Source of the DNA: Bifidobacterium cebidarum
GTDB taxonomy: Bacteria > Actinomycetota > Actinomycetes > Actinomycetales > Bifidobacteriaceae
Length of the DNA: 64,000 bases
NCBI RefSeq assembly: GCF_009193305.1
Contig: NZ_WBVS01000002.1
Span: 248,001-312,000, forward strand
Direction: 5' to 3'
Below, piece after piece: positions 24,616 through 34,120 of the stretch; position 1 is the first letter of the stretch; every line of letters starts with the position of its first letter. Below the pieces are notes generated by a model that searched no databases, was not told where the DNA came from, and was given only the letters and a program-made list of their open reading frames with translations. The position numbers and the translations under genes were made by a program.

Positions 24616-26304
24616 ATGCGAGGAGACACGCAAAGTGATGAGTATGTTCGCGGTAGCGGCGTGAAATTGTTGGCGGAGGATACGAGATTCGAACTCGTGA
24701 GGTTGCGCCAGTGGTTGGCCGCCCGTAACCTTTCCTCTTTCAAAACCGCGCTTCATGCTCGATTCGCGCCATACTTCATTCTGATTGCACTTGCTTGGCT
24801 TCCATGGCTCATTCTTACTTGGCCCGGCGCGATGCGCGACGATACCCTCGCGCAATACCTCCAAGCCTCAGGTCTCCACCACTACTACACGCAGCATCCG
24901 CTGTTCGATACGCTGATCTTCAAACTTTTCTGGGACACCGGTCGTGCGCTGTTCGGCACACCGCTCGCCGGACAGGCCATCTACACCATTGTTCAAGCCG
25001 CGGCGCTCGCCGCCGGTAGCGCATTCCTGCTGTGCTATCTTCGCAAAATTGGTGCCCCGCGCTGGCTGCGGGTGCTAAGTTTCATCTATCTCGCAACGAG
25101 TTACGTAGTAGTCGGTTCCATTGCCACCATGGGCAAGGATTCGCTGCATACGGTGTTCTTCCTGCCGCTGGCTGTGATATTCGCGGAAGTGTGCCGTACG
25201 AAAGGCACACTGCTACGCAGCATCCCGGTGGCCGTAGTCTTCACTGTGCTGATGTTCGCCGCCATCGCGTCCAAGCGAACGGCATTGCTGATCGTGCTGT
25301 GCGCTGGTGTCGGCATGATTATTGCGTGTCGCAAAGGTTTTCGACTCCGCGCGTTCGCCTGCCTTGCCATCGCCGTCCTGCTGGTCCAAGCTATCTGGTC
25401 GCCGCTCGCCGCTGCCGTAACGCAAGCCAACCATTCGCCTGGACGCGAAGTATGGGGGTTAATCACTCAGCCGGTCGCCCAAGTCGCACACGATAATCCA
25501 ATAGCCATCAGCCCGGCCCAGTGCAGCAGTCTCAACGCGATCATGGATTTGGATAAGGCGGTTTCTAACATCAACCCCAACCGCACCAACGAAACGTTTG
25601 AAACCCTGTACACCAAATCGGAGCCTGGACATCCAGCGCCAAACGCACAGCAGAAAGTTGCAGCGCTTGCAACATGGGTTCAGCTCGGTGCCGCCAACCC
25701 CGGCGAATACGTAAAGGCCTATGCCGGTGTAATGCGCGGTTGGTGGGATCCGTCGCGGAACTTCGCCTATCCAACTGATTCCGACTACCTGTTCGCGCCC
25801 GGATATCTGAGGCAATGGGCATCGTTTTTGCCGGCGGAGGCGAGTGCCTCGCGGCGGCTGCACGCCATCAAGCACGATCTCGCTCCGCTCATGGGAACGT
25901 CGAACAAACCGCAGTGGAAGCATGATGCGCTGCGATTCATCCATCGCTGGGTGCGCGCGGACAATCCACTGACTGCGATGGCTTTGTATGTGACTTGGAT
26001 GCCGCTCGGCCTGGGTGTTGCACTGGTAATGCAGACGATTCGGCGGAAGAAGCGTGTGAGAGAGGATGGCGAGAGCAGCGCGTTGCTGGCAGGCGTGGCC
26101 GGAGGTGGTCATGGTGGCAGGCGGTTCGGCGATCCTGGTCAGCTGGCTGCTGGGTTCGCACCGGCTCAGGCGCTCGCCGTCTATGGTCTGCTGGCGTTCA
26201 CGGTACTGTCGCTCTACGCCTCGCCCGAGGCGCTGTTCTGGTATCCGATTCCGGTGTATTTCACGCTGCCGTTGTTTGTCGCACTGCCCTTGAGCCATCG
26301 TTGA
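24616..26304 (+). CDS. Large polytopic membrane protein (DUF6020-like, GT-C type)
   Basis: The 562-residue product has about ten hydrophobic helices. Its first loop WPGAMRDDTLAQYLQASGLHHYYTQHPLFDTLIF (partly the DUF6020 pattern WPGxM..D..Q) carries acidic residues, as in lipid-linked-sugar glycosyltransferases of the GT-C fold. A large extracytoplasmic loop (about 280-420) follows. The likely role is envelope glycan modification (inference). The start is uncertain: ATG 24616 has a TAGGCT box 8 bases upstream, suggesting a leaderless message. GTG 24661, GTG 24697 and TTG 24703 are alternatives. Oddly, codons from 24671 to 24702 are a copy of the antisense of the tRNA-Ser 3' end, giving LAEDTRFELVR. 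Confidence 0.8.
   Translation: MRGDTQSDEYVRGSGVKLLAEDTRFELVRLRQWLAARNLSSFKTALHARFAPYFILIALAWLPWLILTWPGAMRDDTLAQYLQASGLHHYYTQHPLFDTLIFKLFWDTGRALFGTPLAGQAIYTIVQAAALAAGSAFLLCYLRKIGAPRWLRVLSFIYLATSYVVVGSIATMGKDSLHTVFFLPLAVIFAEVCRTKGTLLRSIPVAVVFTVLMFAAIASKRTALLIVLCAGVGMIIACRKGFRLRAFACLAIAVLLVQAIWSPLAAAVTQANHSPGREVWGLITQPVAQVAHDNPIAISPAQCSSLNAIMDLDKAVSNINPNRTNETFETLYTKSEPGHPAPNAQQKVAALATWVQLGAANPGEYVKAYAGVMRGWWDPSRNFAYPTDSDYLFAPGYLRQWASFLPAEASASRRLHAIKHDLAPLMGTSNKPQWKHDALRFIHRWVRADNPLTAMALYVTWMPLGLGVALVMQTIRRKKRVREDGESSALLAGVAGGGHGGRRFGDPGQLAAGFAPAQALAVYGLLAFTVLSLYASPEALFWYPIPVYFTLPLFVALPLSHR
24671..24702 (-). repeat. Duplicated 3' end of tRNA-Ser
   Basis: These 32 bases are identical to 24355-24386, the CCA, acceptor strand and T-arm of tRNA-Ser, in the same orientation and 316 bp away. 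The match ends abruptly on both sides. It lies inside the open frame of the DUF6020-like gene. Confidence 0.88.
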
Positions 26305-26541
26305 CGATTGCTGTGCCGGGCGCAAAGACCCCGCAATAAGCCGCCCACAATGCGGGAAGCAAAACTGTGCTGAGCGGTCGATGGTCAAATACTGAGATGA
26401 ATTACGCTAATAATCACCTCAAAAATCACTCCTACTACCTCTCTTGTTTCAAAAAATCAAGACTGTTCTTCAAAAAGTTTTTTCTGTAGTTTGTGAAGTT
26501 GGTTTTGGTTCTTAAACCGTGCTCAGAGAGAGGAATAAGGC
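26305..26541. other. Promoter region of the iron-uptake operon
   Basis: This is an AT-richer 237-bp gap. CAAAAAATCAAG and several T-runs occur near 26446-26500, and GAGAGAGGAATAAGG is the ribosome site. I looked for a DtxR/IdeR-type box (TTAGGTTAG-like dyad) and did not find a convincing one. Confidence 0.4.
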
Positions 26542-28356
26542 ATGGTTCGTCGCGCCCGCATGCAATCTGCTGCGCAATCCACTGCACATCACAGTGTGAT
26601 TGAGCTGCGCGTTCTGGCTGCAGTTGCTTTCCTGTTCGCATTGGTCATCGCTACTGTCGCTCCCGCTGTGGTGGCTGTGCCGCAGGCATTCGCCGACAGC
26701 AGCACCACTTCCAGCTCGTCCAGCAGCGTGGATTACGCCACTTGGGCTGACGTTTCCAAGGCGATGGATAAGCAGCTGAAGGAAGGTCAGAAGACCTACA
26801 AGGACGGCAATACCGCCGGTTCCACGTCCGCCTTTATGTCTGCCTACAACCAGATTTATGTGGCCTCGAACTTCACCGCCGTGGTGCACGACACCATCGG
26901 CGCGGACAAGCAGCTCGCTCAGCAGCAGGCATTCCAAAGCATTCAGAACCTCTCGTACACGTCCGGCAATGATGATCAGCTGTCCCAGCAGCTCGATGCG
27001 CTGACCGCCGACCTTGACGCCACGGCCCAGCAGCTTGATGCCAATACGTCGCTTGCCAAGCCGAAGGCCTACGCCGAAGCCCTGCAGAAGCAGCTGGCCA
27101 AGGAGCGCAAGGAACTCGACGCCAAGAAAAAGAAGAACCCGGGCAAGGGCAATCGCTCATGGACCGACGTGGCCAACGAGATGACCCCGATTCTCGACAA
27201 TGCATACAAGGCGTACGCGGCCGGCGACGGCGCCAAGGGCGCCACGCTGGTGAACAACGCCTACTACCAGTACTACGAAAAGCTCGGCTTCGAGAAGAAC
27301 GTGATGAACGCAATCAGCGGCAACCGCGTCTCGCAGGTGGAATACCAGTTCAAGATGTGCCGCAAGTCCATGAACACCGGTGCATCCCTGAAAGACACCA
27401 AGAAACTGATTGACGATCTGAAGGCCATGCTGGTTAAGGATGCCGGCATCCTTGACGGTGGAGCGGCTGATAAGGAGGGTGGCTTCACCAAGTTCATCAC
27501 CAGCGCGGTCGGTCAGGCGTTCCTGATTCTGATTCGTGAGGGTCTTGAGGCCTTGCTCGTGGTGGCTGCTGTGGTGGCCTACCTCGTCAAGTCCGGCAAC
27601 AAGCGCTTCACCAAGTGGATTTACGTGGGTGTGCTCGCCGGTCTCGCCGGCTCCGGCATTATCGCCGTAATCTTCACCTTGCTGTTTGGCGGCTCCGGCC
27701 CGCAGCAGGAAATCATGGAAGGTATCTGTGCACTGATCGCCATGGGCATGCTGCTGTGGACCAGCAACTGGATGCTCAACAAGTCTTCCGTGGAAGCATG
27801 GAACCGCTACATCAAGAACAAGACCGAAGCTGCCGTCAAGTCTGTCTCCTCACAGGTTGAGGCCGGTGAAAAGGTGGCATTCGGCACGATTGTGTCCCTC
27901 GCTATGCTGAGCTTCCTCGCCGTGTTCCGTGAGGGCGCTGAAACCGTGATCTTCTACCAGTCCATCTACTCGATGAGCCAGGATTCGCAAGGCATGTGGA
28001 TCGGTGGTATTGCTGCGGCCGTGGTGTTGGTGATCATCTTCCTGATCATCCGCTTCACCTCGGTGAAGATTCCAATCGGTCCGTTCTTCCTGGTCACCTC
28101 GATTCTGATGTCCGTGCTGGTAGTCGTCTTCGCCGGCGGCGGCGTGCACGCGCTGATTGAAGGCGACGCGCTGCCTGCCAACTACCTGCAGGGCGTGCCC
28201 ACCAACGACTGGCTCGGCTTCTACCCATACGTCGAATGCATTGTGGCCCAGGTGGTCGCCGCCATCGCAGTGATTGCACTGTTCGTGGTTGGCTTCATCA
28301 AGCAGCGCAAGCTCAAGGCTTCGGCCGCGGTTGCCGAAACTCCGGCTGCGAAGTAG
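26542..28356 (+). CDS. bfeU: FTR1-family iron permease with N-terminal external domain
   Basis: The 604-residue product starts with a signal-like helix (about 24-50, ending PQAFADSS). An extracytoplasmic helical domain (about 55-310) follows, then seven membrane helices. Two REXXE iron-ligand motifs are visible: REGLE near residue 332 and REGAE near 463. FTR1 permeases move ferric iron, often after oxidation or from a ferrous-binding partner. It heads seven genes equivalent to the Campylobacter FTR1-P19 cluster and the B. breve bfeUO system. The symbol is assigned by that resemblance. Confidence 0.92.
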   Translation: MVRRARMQSAAQSTAHHSVIELRVLAAVAFLFALVIATVAPAVVAVPQAFADSSTTSSSSSSVDYATWADVSKAMDKQLKEGQKTYKDGNTAGSTSAFMSAYNQIYVASNFTAVVHDTIGADKQLAQQQAFQSIQNLSYTSGNDDQLSQQLDALTADLDATAQQLDANTSLAKPKAYAEALQKQLAKERKELDAKKKKNPGKGNRSWTDVANEMTPILDNAYKAYAAGDGAKGATLVNNAYYQYYEKLGFEKNVMNAISGNRVSQVEYQFKMCRKSMNTGASLKDTKKLIDDLKAMLVKDAGILDGGAADKEGGFTKFITSAVGQAFLILIREGLEALLVVAAVVAYLVKSGNKRFTKWIYVGVLAGLAGSGIIAVIFTLLFGGSGPQQEIMEGICALIAMGMLLWTSNWMLNKSSVEAWNRYIKNKTEAAVKSVSSQVEAGEKVAFGTIVSLAMLSFLAVFREGAETVIFYQSIYSMSQDSQGMWIGGIAAAVVLVIIFLIIRFTSVKIPIGPFFLVTSILMSVLVVVFAGGGVHALIEGDALPANYLQGVPTNDWLGFYPYVECIVAQVVAAIAVIALFVVGFIKQRKLKASAAVAETPAAK

Positions 28357-28390
28357 AAGTAAGCGACTACCAACATAACTACAGACTTGC

Positions 28391-28428
28391 GGCACGGCCT
28401 TGGATTCGATTCCAATCCGAGCCGCGCC
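28391..28428 (+). promoter_or_regulatory. Intercistronic hairpin between bfeU and bfeO
   Basis: GGCACGGC pairs with GCCGCGCC and GGATT with AATCC around CGATTCC. There is no T-tract, so it may be an mRNA stabiliser or processing site that tunes the two messages. Confidence 0.45.
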
Positions 28429-28488
28429 CATCAATAACTTAATAACAACATGTGAATGCAAAATTCACCAGAGAAAAGGAATAGAGAA

Positions 28489-29172
28489 ATGATGAAGAAC
28501 AAGAAACTGGCCGCTCTGCTTGGCCTGTTGCTCGCCGGCACTATGACTGTGTCTATGGCCGCCTGCGGTTCCACCAACACCGCCTCCGACACCAAGAGCG
28601 ACTCCTCCTCCCAGCCCTCCGACTCCGCCAAGTCCGACACCTCCTCTGATGCCGGCGCCGGCTTCGAAGAGGTTCCGGTTGGCCCGTCCGGCACTGCTGA
28701 AGAGCAGGATCAGGAAGCTGGCCCGCTGACCGTGGGTGCTGTGTACTTCCAGCCGATCGATATGGAGCCGGCTTCCATGGGCCTCAAGGCCGCGGACGCC
28801 TCCTTCCACCTCGAGGCCGACATCCACGCCAACGAGAAAGGCACCGAGCTCGGCTACGGCAAGGGCGACTTCATCCCGGACCTGACCGTGAACTACACCA
28901 TCATCGACAAGTCCACCGGCAAGGAAGTCGAGGGCGGCACCGCCACCTCCGGTACTTTCATGCAGATGAACGCTTCCGATGGCCCGCACTACGGTGCTAA
29001 CGTGAAGCTCGACAAGGCTGGCACCTACCAGCTCAAGCTCTCCATCGAGTCCCCGGCCGCCAAGGGCTGGATGCTCCACGTCGATCCTGAGACCGGCGTC
29101 AAGGGCCACTTCTGGACCGAGCCGATCGAAGTCACCTTCGACAACTGGGATTACACTCCGCGTCAATGGTGA
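28489..29172 (+). CDS. bfeO: P19/Tp34-family iron-binding lipoprotein
   Basis: The 227-residue product has a lipoprotein signal with SMAAC, the lipid Cys being residue 26. A Ser/Asp-rich linker follows (about 28-65), then a Tp34/P19 domain from AGPLTVGAVYFQPIDMEPASMG onwards. The family dimer binds Cu/Fe through His, Met and Glu; the HLEADIHANEKG stretch (about 105-116) and the Met in the PASMG loop fit. It should sit on the outer face of the membrane and feed FTR1. AAAAGGA is 8 bases before the ATG. Confidence 0.92.
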   Translation: MMKNKKLAALLGLLLAGTMTVSMAACGSTNTASDTKSDSSSQPSDSAKSDTSSDAGAGFEEVPVGPSGTAEEQDQEAGPLTVGAVYFQPIDMEPASMGLKAADASFHLEADIHANEKGTELGYGKGDFIPDLTVNYTIIDKSTGKEVEGGTATSGTFMQMNASDGPHYGANVKLDKAGTYQLKLSIESPAAKGWMLHVDPETGVKGHFWTEPIEVTFDNWDYTPRQW

Positions 29173-29193
29173 GCCACATCATGTAGCGAAATC

Positions 29194-29216
29194 GCTCCCC
29201 TCAGCCCGAGGGGAGC
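29194..29216 (+). terminator. Hairpin after bfeO, partial terminator
   Basis: GCTCCCCTC and GAGGGGAGC form a perfect 9-bp stem followed by TTTCGCTGTTTT. Since the downstream genes belong to the same cluster, read-through is expected. Confidence 0.7.
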
Positions 29217-29266
29217 TTTCGCTGTTTTGTGGGACTTAACTTATAGATATCTAAGAAAGGGCGCGA

Positions 29267-30544
29267 ATGCTGGAACAATTCGTTGCGGTGATGCCGGGGA
29301 CGCTGGCCCCAGCGTTGCTGGTCATGTGCCTGAGCGTGATGCTCACGGTGGGCGAGGGCCGCGATAAGCCACTGAGCGCCTACTGGCGTCTCTGGGGGCT
29401 CGGTATCGGCATTGTTGCCGCCATCGTGTTCGCAGCCCTGAGAGCCACCGCAGTCATCAACCAGCGCACCTTCATCAACTACCCGGTGCTGATGGTCGCC
29501 GTCATCATCGATGTGCTCGCTCTCGCCGTGGTGCTGTGCGCGCATCTCATCACCCATAATTGGGCCAAGCATGCACTCTGGATGCATATTGCCAACGCCG
29601 TGGCCGCCGTGCAGATCGCGCTCACGGTGTTCTACGCGCTGCCGGACGTGATTCTGCAGCTCACCATCTGGGTCGAACCGGGTGAGACCGCGTTCACCTC
29701 GGCCATGCTGCTGCGCGCGCTCGGCTTCCTGCTTGGCGTGGCCATGTCGATTATCGTGGCCGCCATCTTCCGCACGATGCGCACCACCGCCGTGCGCGCG
29801 GCATTCACCGTGGCCGTCGTGGCCATGATGGCCATCCTGCTGATTCAACACTTCACCGGCCTTGCGCAGATCCTGCAGGCGCGCGGCTTCCCGATGAACC
29901 ACACGATGTTCGTGGCCCTGGCCTGGTCAATCAACCATAATTCCGCGATGATCATGGCCCAGGCACTGGTGTTCCTGATTCCCGCCGTGGCTTCCGTGGT
30001 GGCCGGCTTCCGTATGAAGACCCACGATGTGCCCGGTGCGAACGAAGCCACCTTGCGCCGTCATAAGGCATTCCGCCGCCACGCCATCGCAGCAGCCGTG
30101 TGGAGTCTTATCGCCGCCATCGGCGTGACTGCAACACTGACCGTGGGTGTGGCCGCCACCCATCAGACCATTACGCTCTCGCCGCCCGAGTCCTACTCCT
30201 TGAAGGACGGCGTGGCCACGATCCCGTTCACCCAAGTGGAGGACGGCCATCTGCATCGCTTCGAGTACAAGGCCAAAGACGGCACCGTGATGCGCTTCAT
30301 CATCATCCGCAAGAACGGCGGCGCATACGGCATCGGCCTGGACGCCTGCGAGAACTGCGGCGATGCCGGCTACTACGAGAAGAATGGCAAGATCATCTGC
30401 AAGAAGTGCGAGGTGGCCATCAACCTGGCGACCATCGGCTTCAAGGGCGGATGCAACCCGATCCCATTCCCCTACAAGACCGGCAACGGCAAAATCACTA
30501 TCCAAACCACGGATCTGGATGCCCTGAGCGTCCACTTCCAGTAA
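29267..30544 (+). CDS. bfeB: Membrane protein with C-terminal DUF2318 (Fe-S type) domain
   Basis: The 425-residue product has about eight membrane helices over residues 1-300. A DUF2318 domain at the C-terminus (about 320-425) carries CENCGDAGYYEKNGKIICKKCEV and the later GGCNPIPFPY. The two CXXC pairs and the extra Cys look like a metal or Fe-S site facing outward. It is the counterpart of Campylobacter Cj1660, encoded next to P19, and is required in some species for iron uptake. The symbol follows the bifidobacterial bfe naming and is tentative. Confidence 0.85.
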   Translation: MLEQFVAVMPGTLAPALLVMCLSVMLTVGEGRDKPLSAYWRLWGLGIGIVAAIVFAALRATAVINQRTFINYPVLMVAVIIDVLALAVVLCAHLITHNWAKHALWMHIANAVAAVQIALTVFYALPDVILQLTIWVEPGETAFTSAMLLRALGFLLGVAMSIIVAAIFRTMRTTAVRAAFTVAVVAMMAILLIQHFTGLAQILQARGFPMNHTMFVALAWSINHNSAMIMAQALVFLIPAVASVVAGFRMKTHDVPGANEATLRRHKAFRRHAIAAAVWSLIAAIGVTATLTVGVAATHQTITLSPPESYSLKDGVATIPFTQVEDGHLHRFEYKAKDGTVMRFIIIRKNGGAYGIGLDACENCGDAGYYEKNGKIICKKCEVAINLATIGFKGGCNPIPFPYKTGNGKITIQTTDLDALSVHFQ

Positions 30545-30565
30545 TCAGGGCAGGAGGCAATACTC

Positions 30566-31969
30566 ATGTTCTTTCTGCGAATGATTGCGCGGTCGTTCAC
30601 ACGCCAGCTGCGCAGACGCCTGCTCATCGCGCTCACCGTGTGCCTGTCCGCCACGGTCAGCGTCTCGATGCTGGGCGTGGTGTTCGACGTGGGTGACAAG
30701 CTCAACGCCGAACTCTCCACCTACGGTTCGAACATCACCGTGCAGCCGAAGTCCGACGCCGTGGTCTCCGACCTCTACAACACCGAGGGCGGCGACGCCG
30801 GCACTTCCGGCGGCTCCGCCTCGGCCAGCGATCCGACCTCGTTCCTGAAGGAATCGGATGCCGCCAAAATCAAGACGATCTTCTGGGCGTTCAACATCAC
30901 GAACTTCGCGCCTGAGCTGAACCAGCACGTCACCGCCATCAACACCAAACCGGTGACTGAGGGCGACGGCTGGTCCGTAAGCCTTGCCGACTACCCCACG
31001 AAGAAGAACGTTCCTGTGGTGGGCACCTGGTTCAACAAGAAACTCAAGTTGCCCTCCGGCGAGACCACCGTGGTGGGTGTTGAAGGCATGCGCTCATGGT
31101 GGCAGCTGCAAGGCCACTGGCCGAAGGACGGCACCAAGGAAGCCATCATCGGCAAGGACCTCGCCAAGTCGCTCGGTGTGAACGCCGGACAGTCCCACGA
31201 GGATGAGGCCGCGGTGCAGGTCGGCGGAACGGTATCGCTGATGCGCGGCGATAAGTCCATCGACTTCAAGATCGTCGGCGTCTACGATTCCGGCGATGAC
31301 GACAACAGTGCGATGTACGTCTCCTCCGATCAGCTGCAGTCGCTGGTGAACCTGCCGGACTCGGTGAACAAGATCGAAGTCAAGGCGCTGACCACGCCGG
31401 AAAATGATCTGGCTCGCAAGGCCGCCAAGAATCCGGCCGCGCTGAGCCAGGACGAATGGGAAACCTGGTACTGCACCGCTTACCCCAGCTCGATTGCCTA
31501 CCAGATCGAAGAAGTGATTCCAGGTGCCGTGGCCAAGCAGGTGCGCCAGGTGGCGGCACTGCAGGGCAATGTGCTGCAGAAGACGCAGGCTGTGATGATT
31601 CTGATGACAGTATTGAGTCTGATTGCGGCGGCTGTGGCTGTGGCCAATTTGATGGTCGCTTCGATTGGCGAGCGGTCGGCTGAGCTGGCGTTGCTCAAGG
31701 CCATTGGTGCTACGGATGGTGCGGTATCGCGCCTGATGATGGCTGAGACTGCGGCAATCTCATTGCTGGGCGCTGTGGTCGGTGCCGGCCTCGGTTCAGG
31801 TGTGGCGCAGCTGATCGGCCATGTGGTGTTTGGCTCGGGCATCACAATGCGTCCGATGGTGTTTGTGCTCGTATTCGTATTGCTTGCGGTGACCGTGCTG
31901 CTGGCTTCCGCTTCGTCGATTCGCTCGATTCTGAGCCTGAAGCCTGCGGAGGTGCTCCATGGTCGCTGA
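30566..31969 (+). CDS. ABC permease, FtsX/MacB type (first of two)
   Basis: The 467-residue product has an N-terminal membrane helix (about 10-40), a MacB-like periplasmic domain (about 45-330) and three C-terminal helices of the FtsX domain (about 340-460, with IGERSAELALLKAIGATDGAV). CAGGAGG precedes the ATG. FtsX/MacB permeases transduce force or export rather than import. In P19 clusters their role is not settled. The outer domain contains a Gly/Ser-rich insertion. Confidence 0.9.
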   Translation: MFFLRMIARSFTRQLRRRLLIALTVCLSATVSVSMLGVVFDVGDKLNAELSTYGSNITVQPKSDAVVSDLYNTEGGDAGTSGGSASASDPTSFLKESDAAKIKTIFWAFNITNFAPELNQHVTAINTKPVTEGDGWSVSLADYPTKKNVPVVGTWFNKKLKLPSGETTVVGVEGMRSWWQLQGHWPKDGTKEAIIGKDLAKSLGVNAGQSHEDEAAVQVGGTVSLMRGDKSIDFKIVGVYDSGDDDNSAMYVSSDQLQSLVNLPDSVNKIEVKALTTPENDLARKAAKNPAALSQDEWETWYCTAYPSSIAYQIEEVIPGAVAKQVRQVAALQGNVLQKTQAVMILMTVLSLIAAAVAVANLMVASIGERSAELALLKAIGATDGAVSRLMMAETAAISLLGAVVGAGLGSGVAQLIGHVVFGSGITMRPMVFVLVFVLLAVTVLLASASSIRSILSLKPAEVLHGR

Positions 31970-31999
31970 GTTCCGCTGTGTTGTGAAAGGAGAGTGCCG

Positions 32000-33283
32000 A
32001 TGACGAACACCGGCATGTTCTTCAGAATGCTGTTCAGCGCGGTGTTCCGTCGCCGCTCGCGTGCAGTGATGGCTGTGGTGGCCTCTCTGGTAGGCGCTGC
32101 CACGTTGTTCTGCCTGGCCATGATTTGTATCGCCGTGCCACAACAGATGAACGAGGAAATGCGCGCTTATGGTGCGAATCTGATTGTGACGCCTACCGCA
32201 TCCGGCGCGGATGGCAAAGCCGGCATCGACTCGGCCATGGTCGAGCACACCACTGAAATGGTGGCTACCAAAGGCTCCGAGAAGCACGCCACCTACCGTT
32301 ATGAGAACGTGCGCGTGAACGCCGCGCCTTATGTGATGGCCGGCATCGATACCACTGAGGTACGTAACCTCAACCATCACTGGGTGGTGGACGGTAAATG
32401 GCCGTCCGCGGGCAAAGTGCTGATTGGCCGCGATGTGGCCGATGCGATGGGCCTCGAAGTCGGCGGCCGTATCACCATCGGCTACCGTGCCTCCGACAAC
32501 ACGTCCACGTCTGCTTCGACAAATAGTGGGTCCTCATCCTCGTCTTCCTCTGATGAAGGCACTGGCTCTGCGAATGCGGGGACTGAGGGAGCGACCTCCG
32601 GCCAGCAAACCCAGGATGGCCGCGTCTCCAGCGACATCATGGATACCTCCGGCACCGAATTCCGCGTCTCCGGCATCGTTGACACGGGCGGCAGTGAGGA
32701 CTCCATCATCTACGCCACCAACGATGATGTCACCAAGCTCACCGGCGCCACGCGCGGTGTGGATGTCATCGAATACTCGGCCGGCACTGAAGATCTGAAC
32801 GCGTTGGTCAAGAGCATTAATGCCATGACCTCGATGCACGTCAAGGCCCAACCGGTCACCAAGATCACCTCGTCCGATACGCGCATCATCACGATGCTGC
32901 AGACCCTGTTCTGGATTGTGTCGCTGGTGGTGCTGGTACTCACCCTTGTGGGCGTGGGCACCACGATCAGCTCTATTGTCTCCCAGCGCCGCAACGAAAT
33001 CGGCTTGCGCAAGGCACTTGGCGCCAGCTCCGCGGCCATTGGCATTGAATTCTATGTGGAATCGGCCATGTATGGCCTGATTGGCGGTCTATTGGGTACG
33101 GCGATTGGTTATGGCCTCGCGCAATGGCTGTGCGTGGCCGTGTTCAGCCGCTCCATCAGCTTCAACTGGTGGCTGGCCGCCGGCTCGGTGGTTCTGGCCG
33201 CACTGGTCGCCGTCATCGCATCCATTCCGCCAGTCCACCGCGCCACCCGCATCGACCCCGCCGTAGTGCTGCGCGAGGAATAA
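32000..33283 (+). CDS. ABC permease, FtsX/MacB type (second of two)
   Basis: The 427-residue paralogue of the preceding gene has one N-terminal helix, an external domain and three C-terminal helices with the FtsX motif SQRRNEIGLRKALGASSAAIG. It is distinguished by a Ser/Thr/Gly-rich stretch in the outer domain (about 170-215, with a run of Ser). AAAGGAG before the ATG at 32000 sets the start. The two permeases probably form a heterodimer with the ATPase downstream. Confidence 0.9.
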   Translation: MTNTGMFFRMLFSAVFRRRSRAVMAVVASLVGAATLFCLAMICIAVPQQMNEEMRAYGANLIVTPTASGADGKAGIDSAMVEHTTEMVATKGSEKHATYRYENVRVNAAPYVMAGIDTTEVRNLNHHWVVDGKWPSAGKVLIGRDVADAMGLEVGGRITIGYRASDNTSTSASTNSGSSSSSSSDEGTGSANAGTEGATSGQQTQDGRVSSDIMDTSGTEFRVSGIVDTGGSEDSIIYATNDDVTKLTGATRGVDVIEYSAGTEDLNALVKSINAMTSMHVKAQPVTKITSSDTRIITMLQTLFWIVSLVVLVLTLVGVGTTISSIVSQRRNEIGLRKALGASSAAIGIEFYVESAMYGLIGGLLGTAIGYGLAQWLCVAVFSRSISFNWWLAAGSVVLAALVAVIASIPPVHRATRIDPAVVLREE

Positions 33284-33313
33284 TATTCGTCTTTGGATCA
33301 CAGGAGAAACATC

Positions 33314-34117
33314 ATGGATATGCTGCTTGAACTCGACCATATCTCGAAGATCTACGGCGACCTGCATGCCGTGGATGATCTCAGCCTCACCGTGCCGCAA
33401 GGCGAATGGCTGGCCATCGTGGGCTCGTCTGGTTCCGGCAAGACCACGCTGATGAACATGATCGGCTGCATGGATACGCCGTCCAAGGGTTCGGTGAAGC
33501 TCGAAGGCCGCAAACTGGAGGATCTGAACGCCGGCCAGCTGGCGGATGTGCGCAAGAACCTCATCGGTCTGGTGTTCCAGAAGTTCTACCTCGTGCCGCA
33601 TCTGACCGCTGTGGAAAACGTGATGGTGGCGCAGTACTACCACTCGGTGGTTGATGAGAAGCAGGCGCTGGAAGCCTTGGAAAAGGTGGGTCTGAAGGAC
33701 CGCGCCCACCACCTGCCCGGTCAGCTTTCCGGCGGTGAGCAGCAGCGCGTGTGCGTGGCCCGTGCACTGATCAACGAGCCGAAGCTGATTCTGGCCGACG
33801 AGCCCACCGGTAATCTGGATGAGAAGAACGAGAAGATCGTGCTCGATCTGTTCCGTCAGCTGCATGAGCAGGGCACCACGATCATCGTGGTGACGCATGA
33901 TGCGCTGGTGGCCAGCTGTGCCGAGCGCGAGATCATGCTCAACCACGGCGTGCTCGTGGGGGAGAAGTGGAATGATGAGAAGGCTCGTGAAGCCTATGAG
34001 GCCGCCGGTGGCAAGCCGGCCTCCACTGGCGCTCAAGTTGAGGGCGCTCAGAGCGGTGAGACCGCCATCGGTTTCGCCGACCCTACCAAGGCCGCGAAGA
34101 CAGGCGGAGAGGAATAG
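33314..34117 (+). CDS. ABC transporter ATPase (MacB/LolD type)
   Basis: The 267-residue ATPase has Walker [10 protein letters not shown] (about 38-46), Q-loop [11 protein letters not shown], signature LSGGEQQR (about 144-151), Walker [10 protein letters not shown] and H-loop VTHD. The C-terminal tail of about 40 residues ([15 protein letters not shown]...) is a low-complexity extension beyond the domain. It powers the two FtsX-like permeases. CAGGAG precedes the ATG, and the next gene begins 3 bases after the stop. Confidence 0.93.
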   Translation: MDMLLELDHISKIYGDLHAVDDLSLTVPQGEWLAIVGSSGSGKTTLMNMIGCMDTPSKGSVKLEGRKLEDLNAGQLADVRKNLIGLVFQKFYLVPHLTAVENVMVAQYYHSVVDEKQALEALEKVGLKDRAHHLPGQLSGGEQQRVCVARALINEPKLILADEPTGNLDEKNEKIVLDLFRQLHEQGTTIIVVTHDALVASCAEREIMLNHGVLVGEKWNDEKAREAYEAAGGKPASTGAQVEGAQSGETAIGFADPTKAAKTGGEE

Positions 34118-34120
34118 GCC

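Noticed and set aside
24355..24702. A small integrative element bounded by the two tRNA-Ser 3' copies
   Set aside because: Only 316 bp separate them, no integrase is present, and the fragment is on the 5' side of the tRNA, opposite to normal 3'-end integration.
26305..26541. DtxR/IdeR iron box before the iron operon
   Set aside because: No 19-bp dyad resembling TTAGGTTAG...CTAACCTAA was found; iron control may use another regulator or site.
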